Assembly (NCBI GenBank): GCA_963791545.1
Contig: CAWBSR010000016.1
Span: forward strand, 1-64,000
Reading direction: 5' to 3'
From: JALYXV01 sp963791545
GTDB lineage: Bacteria; Actinomycetota; Acidimicrobiia; Acidimicrobiales; Palsa-688
Length of the DNA: 64,000 bases
A program made the position numbers and the translations under genes. Each line of letters begins with the position of its first letter. The stretch's first letter is position 1. The notes under the pieces were generated by a model. It was not told the origin of the DNA. It saw only the letters and a list, made by a program, of their open reading frames with translations, and made no database searches. Below are positions 16,287 through 25,259 of the stretch, piece by piece.

Positions 16287-17999
16287 GTGCAATCAACCCG
16301 CTGCCGAGCCGTCTCGAATACAGCCCTTCTGACCCGCTTGGCGGCGGCGACCGTCGTCGCCGTGACTCTGGTTGGCGGTTCGCTCGCCCTCCTGGCCGCG
16401 CCGGCCGGTGCCTCTGGAATGGGGAACCCGCAGATGACTATTACCGCCTCAGGGTCGACGATGGTCCGTCTTCAGATCTTCGCCAATGTCAACCTGTCAG
16501 GCGGATCGAATCCGAGCGGCACGGTCACCTTCAGGCTGTTCGGGCCCGCCGATACCACCTGCACGGCGGCACCGATCTTCGTCTCCACCGTCGCCGTCGC
16601 CGGGACTTCCTTCAACTCGGACCACTACACGACCGCCGCCGCCGGCACCTATCACTGGCAGGCGACATACAGCGGCGACAGCGCCAACAACGGTTACGGG
16701 CCCACCCCATGCTCGGACCGCTCGGCGGTGATCGTCTCGCCGGCATACACGGGGTTGTCGATCGCTGCCCCTGCCCCGTCGGTGGGGTCCATCCACGCCA
16801 CCGGCTCCCTCGGCGGCTACAACCCAACCGGCACCATCACCTTCCTGCTGACTCCTCCCGGCGACTCGTTCTGTTCCACCACCCCGGTCTTCTCCTCCAC
16901 CGTGACGATCGCCGGCGGCGGAACCTATGCCTCGGGCGACTACCGGGCGACGGTGGCGGGAACCTACAAATGGCGGGCCATCTACAGTGGCGACCCCAAC
17001 AACTATCGCGACGGGCCGACGGCCTGCCTGGACAACAATGCGGCCGTCACCGTGAGCAGCAATCCCCCGCCCCACATCATGGCCACCCCCCAACTGGCGA
17101 CCATGGCATCGGGTCCGGTCGCAACCGGCGGCTCGATCTCAGCCGTGGCCACCCTCACCGGGGGCGCGGCGCCCGGGGGGACCGTGACCGTGAACCTCTA
17201 TAGCTCGAGCGACACCGGGTGCACGGCGCAGCCGCTTTCCACCCGGTCCAGCACCGTGACCGGCAACGGGTCCTATCAATCGGGGGCCTACACCGCCAAC
17301 AGTGCCGGCGTCTACCGCTTCACCGCGACCTACAGCGGCGATGCCAACAACAACCCGGCGGCCAGCACCTGCAGCGACGCGGCCGCTGCCGTCACCGTCT
17401 CGGCACCTGCGGCACCGGCATTAGCGACGCTCACCAATCCTGTGAACGGCCAATCCAACGTCGACCCCGCGGCGCCGTTCACCTGGACGACGGTGGCCGC
17501 CCAAGGCTATTACCTGGCCGTCGGCACCTCGCCGAGCTGGGGCGACGTGGTCAGTTCGGGCGTGCTACCGGCCAGCCAGGGGTCGTTCGGTGTAGCCAAC
17601 CTGCCGGCCGGCCGGACCCTCTATGCCACCCTGTGGACCGAAACCAACGGGAGTTGGAGCTCCCAGGCGGTGACGTTCCAGACGGCGGCCGCATCGACCA
17701 CCCTTCCCTCCGGCGGCTCCGGGCCCGCCACCCTAACGTCGCCCCAAGAAGGGCAACACGTCGCCGGCGCCACCATGCGGTTCACCTGGACAACCAGCTC
17801 TGGCGCCCAGGGCTATTACCTGTTCGTCGGCACGACCTCGGGCAACAACGAAGTGGCAGACTCGGGTGTGCTTCCGGTCAGCCAATCGTCGCTCACCGTT
17901 GCCAACCTGCCAGCCGGCAAGACCCTCTACATCACGATGTGGACCGAGATCGCCGGCTCCTGGACCCACCCCGCGGTCACCAGCTTCACCGCCGGCTAA
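16287..17999 (+). CDS. Secreted Ig-like/Fn3-like repeat protein
   Basis: GTG at 16287 is the most sensible start, placing a signal peptide (LLTRLAAATVVAVTLVGGSL ... AGAS) at the N terminus. The mature protein has three Ig-like repeats of about 95-100 residues, each with a SGTVTF- or TGTITF-type strand and AAGTYHWQATYSGDSANN- or AGTYKWRAIYSGDPNN-like endings. Two similar C-terminal modules follow (ATLTNPVNGQ...FTWTTVAAQGYYLAVGTSP; ATLTSPQEGQ...FTWTTSSGAQGYYLFVGTT). No anchor is seen, so it is released or wall-associated; adhesion or matrix function is inference. About 570 residues. Confidence 0.82.
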   Translation: MQSTRCRAVSNTALLTRLAAATVVAVTLVGGSLALLAAPAGASGMGNPQMTITASGSTMVRLQIFANVNLSGGSNPSGTVTFRLFGPADTTCTAAPIFVSTVAVAGTSFNSDHYTTAAAGTYHWQATYSGDSANNGYGPTPCSDRSAVIVSPAYTGLSIAAPAPSVGSIHATGSLGGYNPTGTITFLLTPPGDSFCSTTPVFSSTVTIAGGGTYASGDYRATVAGTYKWRAIYSGDPNNYRDGPTACLDNNAAVTVSSNPPPHIMATPQLATMASGPVATGGSISAVATLTGGAAPGGTVTVNLYSSSDTGCTAQPLSTRSSTVTGNGSYQSGAYTANSAGVYRFTATYSGDANNNPAASTCSDAAAAVTVSAPAAPALATLTNPVNGQSNVDPAAPFTWTTVAAQGYYLAVGTSPSWGDVVSSGVLPASQGSFGVANLPAGRTLYATLWTETNGSWSSQAVTFQTAAASTTLPSGGSGPATLTSPQEGQHVAGATMRFTWTTSSGAQGYYLFVGTTSGNNEVADSGVLPVSQSSLTVANLPAGKTLYITMWTEIAGSWTHPAVTSFTAG

Positions 18000-18351
18000 G
18001 GCCCCGGCGGTGGCCAGGTCCACCAATCCCGGCCCGCGACGTGTTGGGGCGCGACGTCCGCGCCCCGAAGGTCGTGGACCAAATGCACTACCTCACAGTC
18101 ACGACGGTCGTTGTGCGACGACGGGCACGAGCAGTCAGAAGGCCCTCATGGGCGCGTTCACAACCGCCGTCGTAAGCGCCGCGCAACATCAGGCCCGCCG
18201 ATCATTCGTCGTCTCTGCCGAGCTCTGCGGCCTCTTGTACGCGGTGGGCTTCGACAACCGACTTCGAGCTCCGGGGCGATCTGGGCCAACGGCGTGCCCA
18301 CCGGACCGCACCAAGCTCACCGCCGAGAGTCCTTGCCGTAGGTTGGTTCCC
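18000..18351. other. Intergenic region with a strong GC hairpin
   Basis: The 352 bp between the Ig-repeat gene and the decarboxylase gene contain the hairpin at 18046-18066 and otherwise no supported gene. A promoter for the decarboxylase is expected in the right half. Confidence 0.4.
18046..18066 (+). terminator. 8-bp perfect GC hairpin
   Basis: GGGGCGCG at 18046-18053 and CGCGCCCC at 18059-18066 enclose ACGTC, 47 bp after the stop of the secreted protein. There is no T-tract, but the stem is strong and well placed. Confidence 0.45.
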
Positions 18352-19632
18352 ATGATGACTCCTTCCCGTGCTGGGGATGTTCGGCGCCGAGCCGGCTGGT
18401 TGCCCGATGACCAAGACGCCTTGGAGGCATGGCTGGCCGGCCATCGGGAGCGGGTCGAGTCCAAGGGCGACCAGATCGTGCTGCACCCCGTGCTCGCCGA
18501 GTTCCAGCGGTTGATAGATACCGACGCCGTGGTCCGTATGTACCTCAACGAGATGATCGAGCAGGTGCCACCGACCAAGCCGTACCGCAAGCGTCACCTG
18601 GAGAGCGTGGCGCAGTTGCTAAGCCTCATCAACGAGGTCCTGACGATGGCGCCCGAGTTCGGCGAGAACATGGTGACCACCCCGCTCGGCGCGATCCTCG
18701 ACTGGACGATGGGGACCCCTGCGGGGTTCGCCGCCTACCGCGACCCGCGAATCAACTCGGTGCTCAAGAAGGTACTGGGTGCGTGGTGCGAGTTTCTCAG
18801 TAGCCGCGAGTCGCTTTATGTCCTGAACGATTCGCCTTCCGGCTGGAAGTGCGCGGACGCGCAACGTGCAGTGGGCATCGAGCAGTACGAGTACGACCCT
18901 CACGACGAGCATTGGGGCTTCGCCTCGTGGAACGATTTCTTCACTCGACGCTTCAAGGAGGGCGAGCGTCCGGTCGCTTCGCCAGACGACGACAAGGTGA
19001 TCGTCAGCGCCTGCGAGGCGACACCCTACGGAATCGCAAACAACGTCAAACGCCAAGACCGTTTCTGGATCAAGAGCCAGCCGTACTCGCTCAACGACAT
19101 GCTGGCCGATGACGATTCCGTGGATCAGTTTGTCGGGGGAACCGTCTATCAGGCCTTTTTGAGCGCGACCAACTATCACCGCTGGCACAGCCCGGTGGCG
19201 GGGACGATCGTGCGGGCATCGGTCCACGAGGGCACGTACTATTCAGAGGCCGACTCAGAGGGAGCCGATGCTGTCGAGCCCACGAACTCGCAGTCCTACC
19301 TGGCTCATGTCGCGGCACGGGCCATCATCCTCATCGAAGCCGACGATCCTGTTATCGGCCTGGTGGCCTTTGTGCCGATCGGAATGTCAGAGGTCTCCTC
19401 GTGCATCATCCACTCGAATGTCTCGCCCGGCTACCACATCGCCAAGGGTGAGGAAGTCGGGTATTTCCAGTTCGGCGGCTCGACTCACTGTCTCGTCTTT
19501 CGCCCTGGCGTAATCGCCGACTTCACCCTCGAGGCCTTTCCGCAACCGCACGACCCCAAGGCGCCGCTCGTGCTCGTCCGCTCGAAGCTCGCCACCGCCA
19601 ACACGACCTCGCGACGCTCCAAGCGTCGGTGA
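18352..19632 (+). CDS. PsiD-like phosphatidylserine-decarboxylase-family enzyme
   Basis: 426 residues from the ATG at 18352 (ATG 18355 also possible). The N-terminal 150 residues match the PSD-associated domain seen in fungal enzymes (HPVLAEFQRLIDTDAVVRMY, FAAYRDPRINSVLKKVLGAW, CEFLSSRESLYVLN). The catalytic part has WNDFFTRRFKEGERPV, SACEATPYG, LSATNYHRWHSPVAGTIV with the conserved histidines, and YFQFGGSTHCLVF. The GGST serine (about residue 377) is where the chain self-cleaves to make the pyruvoyl cofactor. Order and wording match PsiD, the L-tryptophan decarboxylase of Psilocybe, better than short bacterial Psd proteins. No membrane helix is seen and no phospholipid gene is adjacent, so a soluble amino-acid decarboxylase is more likely than lipid synthesis; the substrate is unknown. 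Confidence 0.85.
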   Translation: MMTPSRAGDVRRRAGWLPDDQDALEAWLAGHRERVESKGDQIVLHPVLAEFQRLIDTDAVVRMYLNEMIEQVPPTKPYRKRHLESVAQLLSLINEVLTMAPEFGENMVTTPLGAILDWTMGTPAGFAAYRDPRINSVLKKVLGAWCEFLSSRESLYVLNDSPSGWKCADAQRAVGIEQYEYDPHDEHWGFASWNDFFTRRFKEGERPVASPDDDKVIVSACEATPYGIANNVKRQDRFWIKSQPYSLNDMLADDDSVDQFVGGTVYQAFLSATNYHRWHSPVAGTIVRASVHEGTYYSEADSEGADAVEPTNSQSYLAHVAARAIILIEADDPVIGLVAFVPIGMSEVSSCIIHSNVSPGYHIAKGEEVGYFQFGGSTHCLVFRPGVIADFTLEAFPQPHDPKAPLVLVRSKLATANTTSRRSKRR

Positions 19633-19723
19633 CAGCACGAAACGCGGACGAGGGAGGGGGATTGGTGCTCGCTACGTCGGTGCCGAACTCCAGCTCGATC
19701 GGGAATCGTTGCGCCAGACCCCG

Positions 19724-20119
19724 TTACTTGCCGGTGGCTTGCCCGGGCGGTAACCCGACCGCGATCTCGCGGGTTTTGGACCCGTGGGGACGGAGCAGGG
19801 CGGAGATTCGCTGTCGGGTCACACCGAACAGTTCGGCGATGCGTTCGGTGGTCACTCCCTCGGCGTGCAGCGCCCGGGCTTCGGCGCGGCGCAACCGGCT
19901 GCTGGCCTGACCCAGGTCATGCAGCACGCTGGCCACCTGACGCACCAGGGGGGCGCTGTCACCGCCGGTGAGCACCGCGGTCATGGGCAGCCCCAGGTCG
20001 GCGCGCCGGCGGATGGCTCGGGCCTGCTGGGCGGCTAGTTCTCCTTCCGCGCAGGCCTGCTCGAGGGACTCCACGACATCGTCCAAGGCGTCGAGGACTT
20101 CAGCGGATTTCGGCGGCAT
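19724..20119 (-). CDS. Small helix-turn-helix DNA-binding protein
   Basis: ATG at 20119; 131 residues. The N-terminal two thirds are helical (VLDALDDVVESLEQACAEGE). The C-terminal third has an HTH, GVTTERIAELFGVTRQRISA followed by LLRPHG, like sigma-70 region 4 or MarR/RsbR-linked helices. Divergent (6 bp apart) from the HATPase gene at 20126, so it may regulate the partner-switching operon through the shared promoter region. Exact family not recognised. Confidence 0.75.
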   Translation of the reverse strand: MPPKSAEVLDALDDVVESLEQACAEGELAAQQARAIRRRADLGLPMTAVLTGGDSAPLVRQVASVLHDLGQASSRLRRAEARALHAEGVTTERIAELFGVTRQRISALLRPHGSKTREIAVGLPPGQATGK

Positions 20120-20125
20120 GAGCCC

Positions 20126-20680
20126 ATGATTCCCGGCAGTATGGGGTTCGAAACGCCCGTTTCGGCAACCGCTATTGCGGGAACACTTTACGGGGCGTGT
20201 TCGAAGGAATGGTGGGGTCAGTTGCCGTCGATCAAGCTGAGCGCTGAAGCGCCCAGCGCTGCTGCGGCCCGCCGATTCGTCGACGCCCACTTGGCGGGTG
20301 TCGACGTCGACGTCGACCTGGCCGCCCTGTTGGTCAGCGAACTGGTGTCCAACGTCGTCTTCCACGCCGCCACCGACTTCGAGCTGGTCGTGGCCGTCGG
20401 CGAAGACGGGGCACGCTTCGAGGTCTCCGACGGCGGCGAGGTCACCGAGGCGTTCCGGGAACTGGTGGCGGCTCCGCCGAGAAGGGTCGACGCCGCCGCG
20501 AAAGGTGGTCGAGGCTGGATGCTGATCGCGCGTTTGGCGTCGGACTTCGGCCTGATCGACCGGGGCGACGCCGGCAAAACGCTGTGGTTCCAGCTATCCA
20601 TCAGCCCCTACCAGCACCACCAACCACCGCCACCACTACCGCCAGTCAAAAAAACTCGACCCGACGGGATAGGGGAGTGA
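20126..20680 (+). CDS. RsbW-like HATPase (anti-sigma-factor kinase type)
   Basis: HATPase_c_2 domain with the N-box LLVSELVSNVVFHAATDFEL, a DGG box (EVSDGGEVTEAF) and a GGRGWMLIARLASDFG glycine motif. Such proteins bind sigma factors and phosphorylate STAS antagonists. The first 30-odd residues from the ATG at 20126 look poorly conserved; a TTG near 20220 (QLPSIKLSAEA) behind GGTGGGG may be the real start. The C terminus is a Pro/His-rich tail. It begins a run of HATPase, HATPase and STAS genes. Confidence 0.8.
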   Translation: MIPGSMGFETPVSATAIAGTLYGACSKEWWGQLPSIKLSAEAPSAAAARRFVDAHLAGVDVDVDLAALLVSELVSNVVFHAATDFELVVAVGEDGARFEVSDGGEVTEAFRELVAAPPRRVDAAAKGGRGWMLIARLASDFGLIDRGDAGKTLWFQLSISPYQHHQPPPPLPPVKKTRPDGIGE

Positions 20681-20683
20681 TCC

Positions 20684-21115
20684 ATGCGTTGGCAGGCGAC
20701 ATTCGACCCCGACAACGACTCCGCTGCCCGATGCCGCCGGCTCATGGTTACCGAACTGCGCGACGCCGGCTGCCCCGCCGAGGTCGTCGAAGACCTGATG
20801 CTCATCCAAGCCGAACTGGTGGGCAACGCCATCCGCCACGCCAGAACCCAGTACACCGTCACCGTCACCACCAACGACCACGTGGTGCGTATCGAAGTCT
20901 TCGACCGCGACACCCGCCCCCCCGCCCTCATGGGACTCGACGCCGATTCCACCAGCGGGCGAGGCCTCAACATCGTCGCCGCCGTCGCCGCCCACTGGGG
21001 CTGGCAAAGCGCTGAGGACGACGACAACGTGACCGGCAAAGCAGTGTGGGCCGAACTGCCCATCGCAGCAGGCGTCCAGATTCTCGATGCGGGCCAGGAG
21101 CGACACGATGTCTGA
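20684..21115 (+). CDS. Second RsbW-like HATPase
   Basis: 143 residues from the ATG at 20684 behind GGGGAGTGATCC, 3 bp after the previous gene. It keeps the N-box (LIQAELVGNAIRHARTQYTV), a D-box (EVFDRDTRPP) and STSGRGLNIVAAVAAHWGW. The two HATPases are only distantly alike and may have different partners. The gene overlaps the STAS gene by 8 bp, showing translational coupling. Confidence 0.9.
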   Translation: MRWQATFDPDNDSAARCRRLMVTELRDAGCPAEVVEDLMLIQAELVGNAIRHARTQYTVTVTTNDHVVRIEVFDRDTRPPALMGLDADSTSGRGLNIVAAVAAHWGWQSAEDDDNVTGKAVWAELPIAAGVQILDAGQERHDV

Positions 21116-21434
21116 CCACGTCCAGCAGTACTCCCTCCACCTCGACGCCGACCCCGCCAGTGACCGCACGGTGCTATGGGCCCGAGGAGAACTCGACCTG
21201 GCCGCCGTCGGCGCACTGCGGGAAACCCTGAGCCAAGCGGCCCGCCTCGACGCGCCCATCGTCATCGACTGCACCGACGTTGAACTCCTCGACGGCGCCG
21301 CCATCGGAGCCATCATCTCCGCCCGCAAGGAATCCGGCACCCCCCTCCCCATCGCCTTCCGCCACCCCAACCGGCTCATCCGCCGGGTGCTGCACATCAC
21401 CGAAGTCGACCAGGTCTTCGACATCCAGGACTGA
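21108..21434 (+). CDS. STAS-domain anti-anti-sigma-like protein lacking the phospho-serine
   Basis: ATG at 21108 behind CCAGGAGCGACACG; 108 residues. It shows the STAS fold: RTVLWARGELDLAAVGALRE, IVIDCTDVELLDGAAIGAII, then FRHPNRLIRRVLHITEVDQVF. In RsbV/SpoIIAA the motif after the beta strand is DSSG, whose serine the kinase phosphorylates; here it reads DGAA. If the alignment is right the protein cannot be switched off by phosphorylation, unlike normal antagonists. Last gene of the operon. Confidence 0.88.
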   Translation: MSDHVQQYSLHLDADPASDRTVLWARGELDLAAVGALRETLSQAARLDAPIVIDCTDVELLDGAAIGAIISARKESGTPLPIAFRHPNRLIRRVLHITEVDQVFDIQD

Positions 21435-21701
21435 ACGCCGACAACCTCTCACCGCCGCGGTGGTCCCCTCCATGGCGACAGGGCCGGCCGGGCCCGTCGT
21501 CGACGAACTCGATGTACCGCTCGTGCAGCGCCTGGGCCAGGCAGTTGCGCTCCCGTCGGGGGGGGGGCACCGCCGGCCAGCCAGTCTCGCAGTGCGGCGA
21601 CGGTGGCGCGACCAGTAGCGGAGATCGGCAGTCCGCTCGCCGGACTCCACAGCGAAGCCCGACGCCGAGCGCTTCGGTGTCGAGAGGGCACAGCACTCAG
21701 C

Positions 21702-22531
21702 TCAGGACCAGGGCGTGGAAACCCGTTCGATTTGCCGGCCGTCGACGAACAGGTCGAGCCGTTCCTGGTAGAAGCTGATGAGCCCCGGACGGCGGCGGCG
21801 TCCTCGAGCGGGTCCCCGTAGCTCCAAGCGATGTTCGTCAGGGCAGGACCGTCGACGGTCGCGGAGTAGTGCGTGGCGTGACCCTTATAGGCGCAGGTGC
21901 TGGACAAGGTGCCTGGAGCGAGGTCGATGATGACGCCTTCCGGCGGAATGTAGTAGCGAACAAATGGAAAAGCGCCCTCGAACAACATCCTCGTTCAGGT
22001 CGAGTCCGCGAGAACATGCCCTTCATGTTCGATGCGCACAGACCGTCCGCGGCCACGGACATCGATCCGATGGAACGGATCACGAGGGTGCCCCACGATC
22101 GCGTCGTCCTCTTCTCGCCAGGAGAAGGCAGCGAAATCCAGCACGATATATCCGGCTAGATCGGGGTCAGCGAGTCGGAAGGCTGCGGCTTCGCGTCTTC
22201 CGGCGGGTGTCACGACGCTCAGAACGTCACCTTTATCGGTGTGCACGGAGAAAGGATCCCTGGGGGTGAGCACGGTCGAGTGGTCCTCATCGACGCCAGC
22301 GGCGTCATGCTTTGCCGACGCCGGCTCCAATGTGGCGGTGAAGTCGCTCTCACGCACGGGGTAGGAGGGCACGATCCGCATCGGCTCCCACACCAGGACC
22401 GCGGCGGTCGTGTCCGCGACCGGCGCACCCCCAAAGGTCCAGGCGGACTCGCTTCGGCGTGGGCTGGTAGCGCAAGCGGGCCATATCCTCCGCCATCCGG
22501 TCCCCAAGAGAGAGTGCCACCGCGTTATCCT
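21702..22531 (-). pseudogene. DUF427 (tandem) gene with several lesions
   Basis: The conserved two-repeat DUF427 protein can be read only across breaks. The start is MARLRYQPTPKRVR (near 22490). A shift near 22440 leads to AWTFGGAPVADTTAAVLVWE and VGHPRDPFHRIDVR, ending HVLADST. An in-frame TGA at 21995-21997 is followed by MLFEGAFPFVRYYIPPEG and YKGHATHYSATVDG, then WSYGDPLEDAAAVRG. A second shift near 21785 restores LISFYQERLDLFVDG to a stop at 21702. Two indels plus a nonsense codon argue for a real pseudogene. The intact family is of unknown function. Confidence 0.72.
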
Positions 22532-22669
22532 GCCGCATTACCGGCACCTCCGTCGCGCCACGGCGGCCTCAGCTTGGTCCGGAGAGGTTCGCCCGCGGGT
22601 GACCAATCGTCGGGGAGGCTTTCCGCCGCATGGCGTCGGCCTTCCCCGACAGGGGACTGACGATAAGGG

Positions 22670-23251
22670 CTAGCCGCCCACCTTCTGCAGTACCGACCGG
22701 ACAGCGTCATAGGCCCGATCGACGATGGCTATTGGCGCACCGACCAGTACGTTGCCCGGGAAACTGTTCGGGGCGTGGGGATGGGGGTGGGTAGGCGCCA
22801 CCGCCTTGGCCATGGCGTACGCCTGGCCCAGCGTCTGCAGCCGGTCGGGGGACACGGCGCTCTTCAGGGCCGGGAAGACCTCCGACTCCTCCTGGGTGGC
22901 GTGGTCGAGCACGGCGGTGCGGAGCTGCTGGAGGGACTGGCGGAACTCGCTTGAACCCACATCCATCTTCTCCATGGCGGCCAAAAGCTCCTCCGCCTCC
23001 TGCTGCTCGGACACCCGGGCCTCGGCCAACTCCGCCCCTCCCTCGACCCATGATCGCAATGCCGGATAGACGACCTCTTCTTCGGCCACCTCATGGGTCA
23101 CCAGGTCCTTGACGAGCCGGGGGAAGAAGCTGGCGAAATCGGTTCCCTCGTCGTCAATCGACCCGAACATGGCCTTGGCCTTGGCGTGATCCTCCAGCAA
23201 CAGCTCGATCAGGTCACGGTTCTCACTACTCATGTTGCTTGTCACAATCAT
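22670..23251 (-). CDS. Hemerythrin/HHE-domain protein
   Basis: About 193 residues. Four-helix HHE motifs with iron ligands: LLLEDHAKAKAMF, LVTHEVAEEEVVYPAL and VLDHATQEESEVFPAL. Such proteins bind di-iron and sense or store oxygen or NO, or protect iron centres. The C-terminal 45 residues (THPHPHAPNSF...) are outside the domain. The start is ambiguous: ATG 23251 has a Shine-Dalgarno too close; GTG 23245 fits GGAGGAG with 8-nt spacing; ATG 23233 is also possible. Confidence 0.87.
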   Translation of the reverse strand: MIVTSNMSSENRDLIELLLEDHAKAKAMFGSIDDEGTDFASFFPRLVKDLVTHEVAEEEVVYPALRSWVEGGAELAEARVSEQQEAEELLAAMEKMDVGSSEFRQSLQQLRTAVLDHATQEESEVFPALKSAVSPDRLQTLGQAYAMAKAVAPTHPHPHAPNSFPGNVLVGAPIAIVDRAYDAVRSVLQKVGG

Positions 23252-23599
23252 CTCCTCCGCCGTAAGTGTTCCTTCGTGCCGCTCCGGTGTTGTACCCACC
23301 TCGTGGCCCTGGCTATGCCTACGGTCTCGCGGTGTTCTCAACCAGCCCCACCTGGGAGAGATCACCGCGACCACTCCGCGCCGGGTGCTGGACTTGAACG
23401 TCCGCGAGCGGACCACGGTCCCGATCGTCCCCGGCGCCCACGGTGAGCGGATGGACCGTAGGTGGAGGCCGGCTGAAAGCAGGTCCTAACCGCTCGGCCC
23501 GGCCTCAATCAACGCAACGCCTGTCGGGGCTTCACCTCGGACGTGCGACCAGAGCAAATCCCCAGTATGCCAGGCGGGCAACTGGGGTACAGGTGCGCG
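23252..23599. other. Divergent intergenic region
   Basis: 348 bp between the hemerythrin and DUF1360 genes. It presumably contains both promoters; no motif or gene is convincing. A repeat-poor, GC-rich stretch at 23380-23470 has open frames in several phases that look like chance. Confidence 0.35.
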
Positions 23600-24163
23600 A
23601 TGAATTGCGCCACTCAAATCGAAGCGGACGGTAACGGCCTGGTGACCCAACTCGGCCGACGGGCGCGGCGGCGTGCGGGCGAGGTCACGGCGGCCTACGC
23701 CAACGGAGCGGAGCGGCCGATCGGCGGGTACCTCGCCCTTCTCGCGACCTACGGCACCGTCGTCGCCGGCCTGTCGGGGGTGGTATACCGCCGGGGCCGC
23801 CGGCTGCCCGACCGGCCCAGTCCAGCCGACGTGGCCCTAATCGCGGTCGCGACCCACAAGGTCAGCCGCATGATCACCAAGGACAGCGTGCTGGCTTCGG
23901 TGCGGGCCCCCTTCACCGTCTACCGCGAGCCGGCCGGGGCGGGCGAGGTCAACGAGGATGTCAGAGGTCAGGGCATCCGCCATGCCATCGGTGAACTGGC
24001 CACGTGCCCGTTCTGCGTGGCGCAATGGATCGCCACCGGGTTCGTGTTCGGCCTGCTCCTGGCGCCCCGGGCGACCCGCCAGGTGGCATCGGTGTTCTGC
24101 GTGGTGGCGGCCAGCGACGCCCTCCAGTTCGCCTACGCGAAACTGGAGTCGGCCGGGCACTGA
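23600..24163 (+). CDS. DUF1360 membrane protein
   Basis: About 187 residues. Features of DUF1360 are PIGGYLALLATYGTVVAGLS (helix), the ATHKVSRMITKDSVLASVRAPFT block, GELATCPFCVAQWIATGFVF (CPFC plus helix) and a final helix AASDALQFAYAKL. Small integral membrane protein of unknown function in actinobacteria and bacilli (YwnH/CotA-region type). The ATG at 23600 has no clear ribosome site; upstream starts are possible. Confidence 0.82.
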   Translation: MNCATQIEADGNGLVTQLGRRARRRAGEVTAAYANGAERPIGGYLALLATYGTVVAGLSGVVYRRGRRLPDRPSPADVALIAVATHKVSRMITKDSVLASVRAPFTVYREPAGAGEVNEDVRGQGIRHAIGELATCPFCVAQWIATGFVFGLLLAPRATRQVASVFCVVAASDALQFAYAKLESAGH

Positions 24164-24452
24164 GAGGCGTCGAGGCGTTGTACCGGCACTGAGCCGACCT
24201 GCAGCTGTTGTGCCGGTACGCCCCTCGAGGACGCCTTTCGATCCGTCGTCGGGCTTGGTGTGCATGACACGGAATCCGAGGACCGGGTGTTCCGCCCGCA
24301 ATACAACTCCGGCGGAATTTCAGGCGGCTGGGTCGATCTGGGCACGTGGCGGGAACGGCTTCTCCCACTGCTCACGGGTCGTCTCGGTACCCGCGCTTCG
24401 ACCTCGGGCGCCGGGGGCAGATAACTGCGGGTGTAACCGATGCGAGGCCCGT

Positions 24453-25160
24453 TCAGAGGCCACTGCGCAGCAAGTCGGCCACGCTGTGCTCGCCGATCTG
24501 GCGGTGCTCCTTGGAAAGCGCCACCAGCCGCGCGGGATCACCGACGCGGATCGCGTCGATCATATTTCGGTGCTGCACGATGGTGCCGGTCTGACTCCTG
24601 TCGTCGGAAAAGTGGAACACCCGGTAGGACTCAGACATGGACCACAGTCGCCGGATCTCCTCGAGAATGATCGGTAATCCACCCAACCTCAAAATCCCGA
24701 AATGAAACGCGCGATTTGCCTCGACCATCCCGTGGACATCACCTGTTGCCACCGCCGCCTCGGCTTCCAGGTTCATGAGTACCAGTTCCTCGATCTCGGG
24801 CTGCGAGACCTGACCGACGCGCGACAGCACCTCGGTTTCCAGGAGGTCGCGCATGAGGTACAGCTCGGTGAGCTCGGCCTCGCTCAGCCGCCTGACGTAG
24901 TACCCGCTGTTGGGCCGGTGGATGACGAGACCCTCGGTCTCGACTACCTTCAGAGCCTCCCTCACCGGGATCCGGCTCAGGTGGAGCTGCATAGCCAGGT
25001 CGGCCTGACGGACCTGCATACCCGGGGCCAGCTCGCGGCGCACGATGGCGTTGCGTATGGCGTCGGCGGCCCGCCGCACCGATCCCCCTCCGTCCGCCAA
25101 GTCGCCGGGGTGGGGCGACGCCTCCCGTGCCTCCTCGGGCAGGGGATCAATGCCGCTCAT
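24453..25160 (-). CDS. GntR-family (FadR/FCD) transcription regulator
   Basis: 235 residues. An N-terminal winged helix (AADAIRNAIVRRELAPGMQV, LHLSRIPVREALKVVETEG) is followed by an FCD ligand domain (LSEAELTELYLMRDLLETEV ... HFGILRLGG ... HRNMIDAIRVGD ... EHR). FCD regulators sense small carboxylates or amino acids. It is divergent from the ABC transporter gene at 25390, with a 229-bp shared region holding a promoter, so control of the forward catabolic block is the natural inference. Confidence 0.9.
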   Translation of the reverse strand: MSGIDPLPEEAREASPHPGDLADGGGSVRRAADAIRNAIVRRELAPGMQVRQADLAMQLHLSRIPVREALKVVETEGLVIHRPNSGYYVRRLSEAELTELYLMRDLLETEVLSRVGQVSQPEIEELVLMNLEAEAAVATGDVHGMVEANRAFHFGILRLGGLPIILEEIRRLWSMSESYRVFHFSDDRSQTGTIVQHRNMIDAIRVGDPARLVALSKEHRQIGEHSVADLLRSGL

Positions 25161-25230
25161 GGCTCATACGGTACGCCGTGCACCGTCATCGGGTAGCCAG
25201 GAACTGACCACGTGCCAGAGAATCGACCCC

Positions 25231-25259
25231 TTGCAACCGAGGCGCCACCCTGATAGATA
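25231..25259 (+). promoter_or_regulatory. Predicted promoter for the forward catabolic block
   Basis: TTGCAA (25231-25236), 17 bp, TAGATA (25254-25259) in a locally AT-rich part of the GntR/transporter intergenic region. The sequence right after it, AGCATACCATTTCGAATAC, may hold the GntR operator; no perfect palindrome is seen. Confidence 0.4.
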
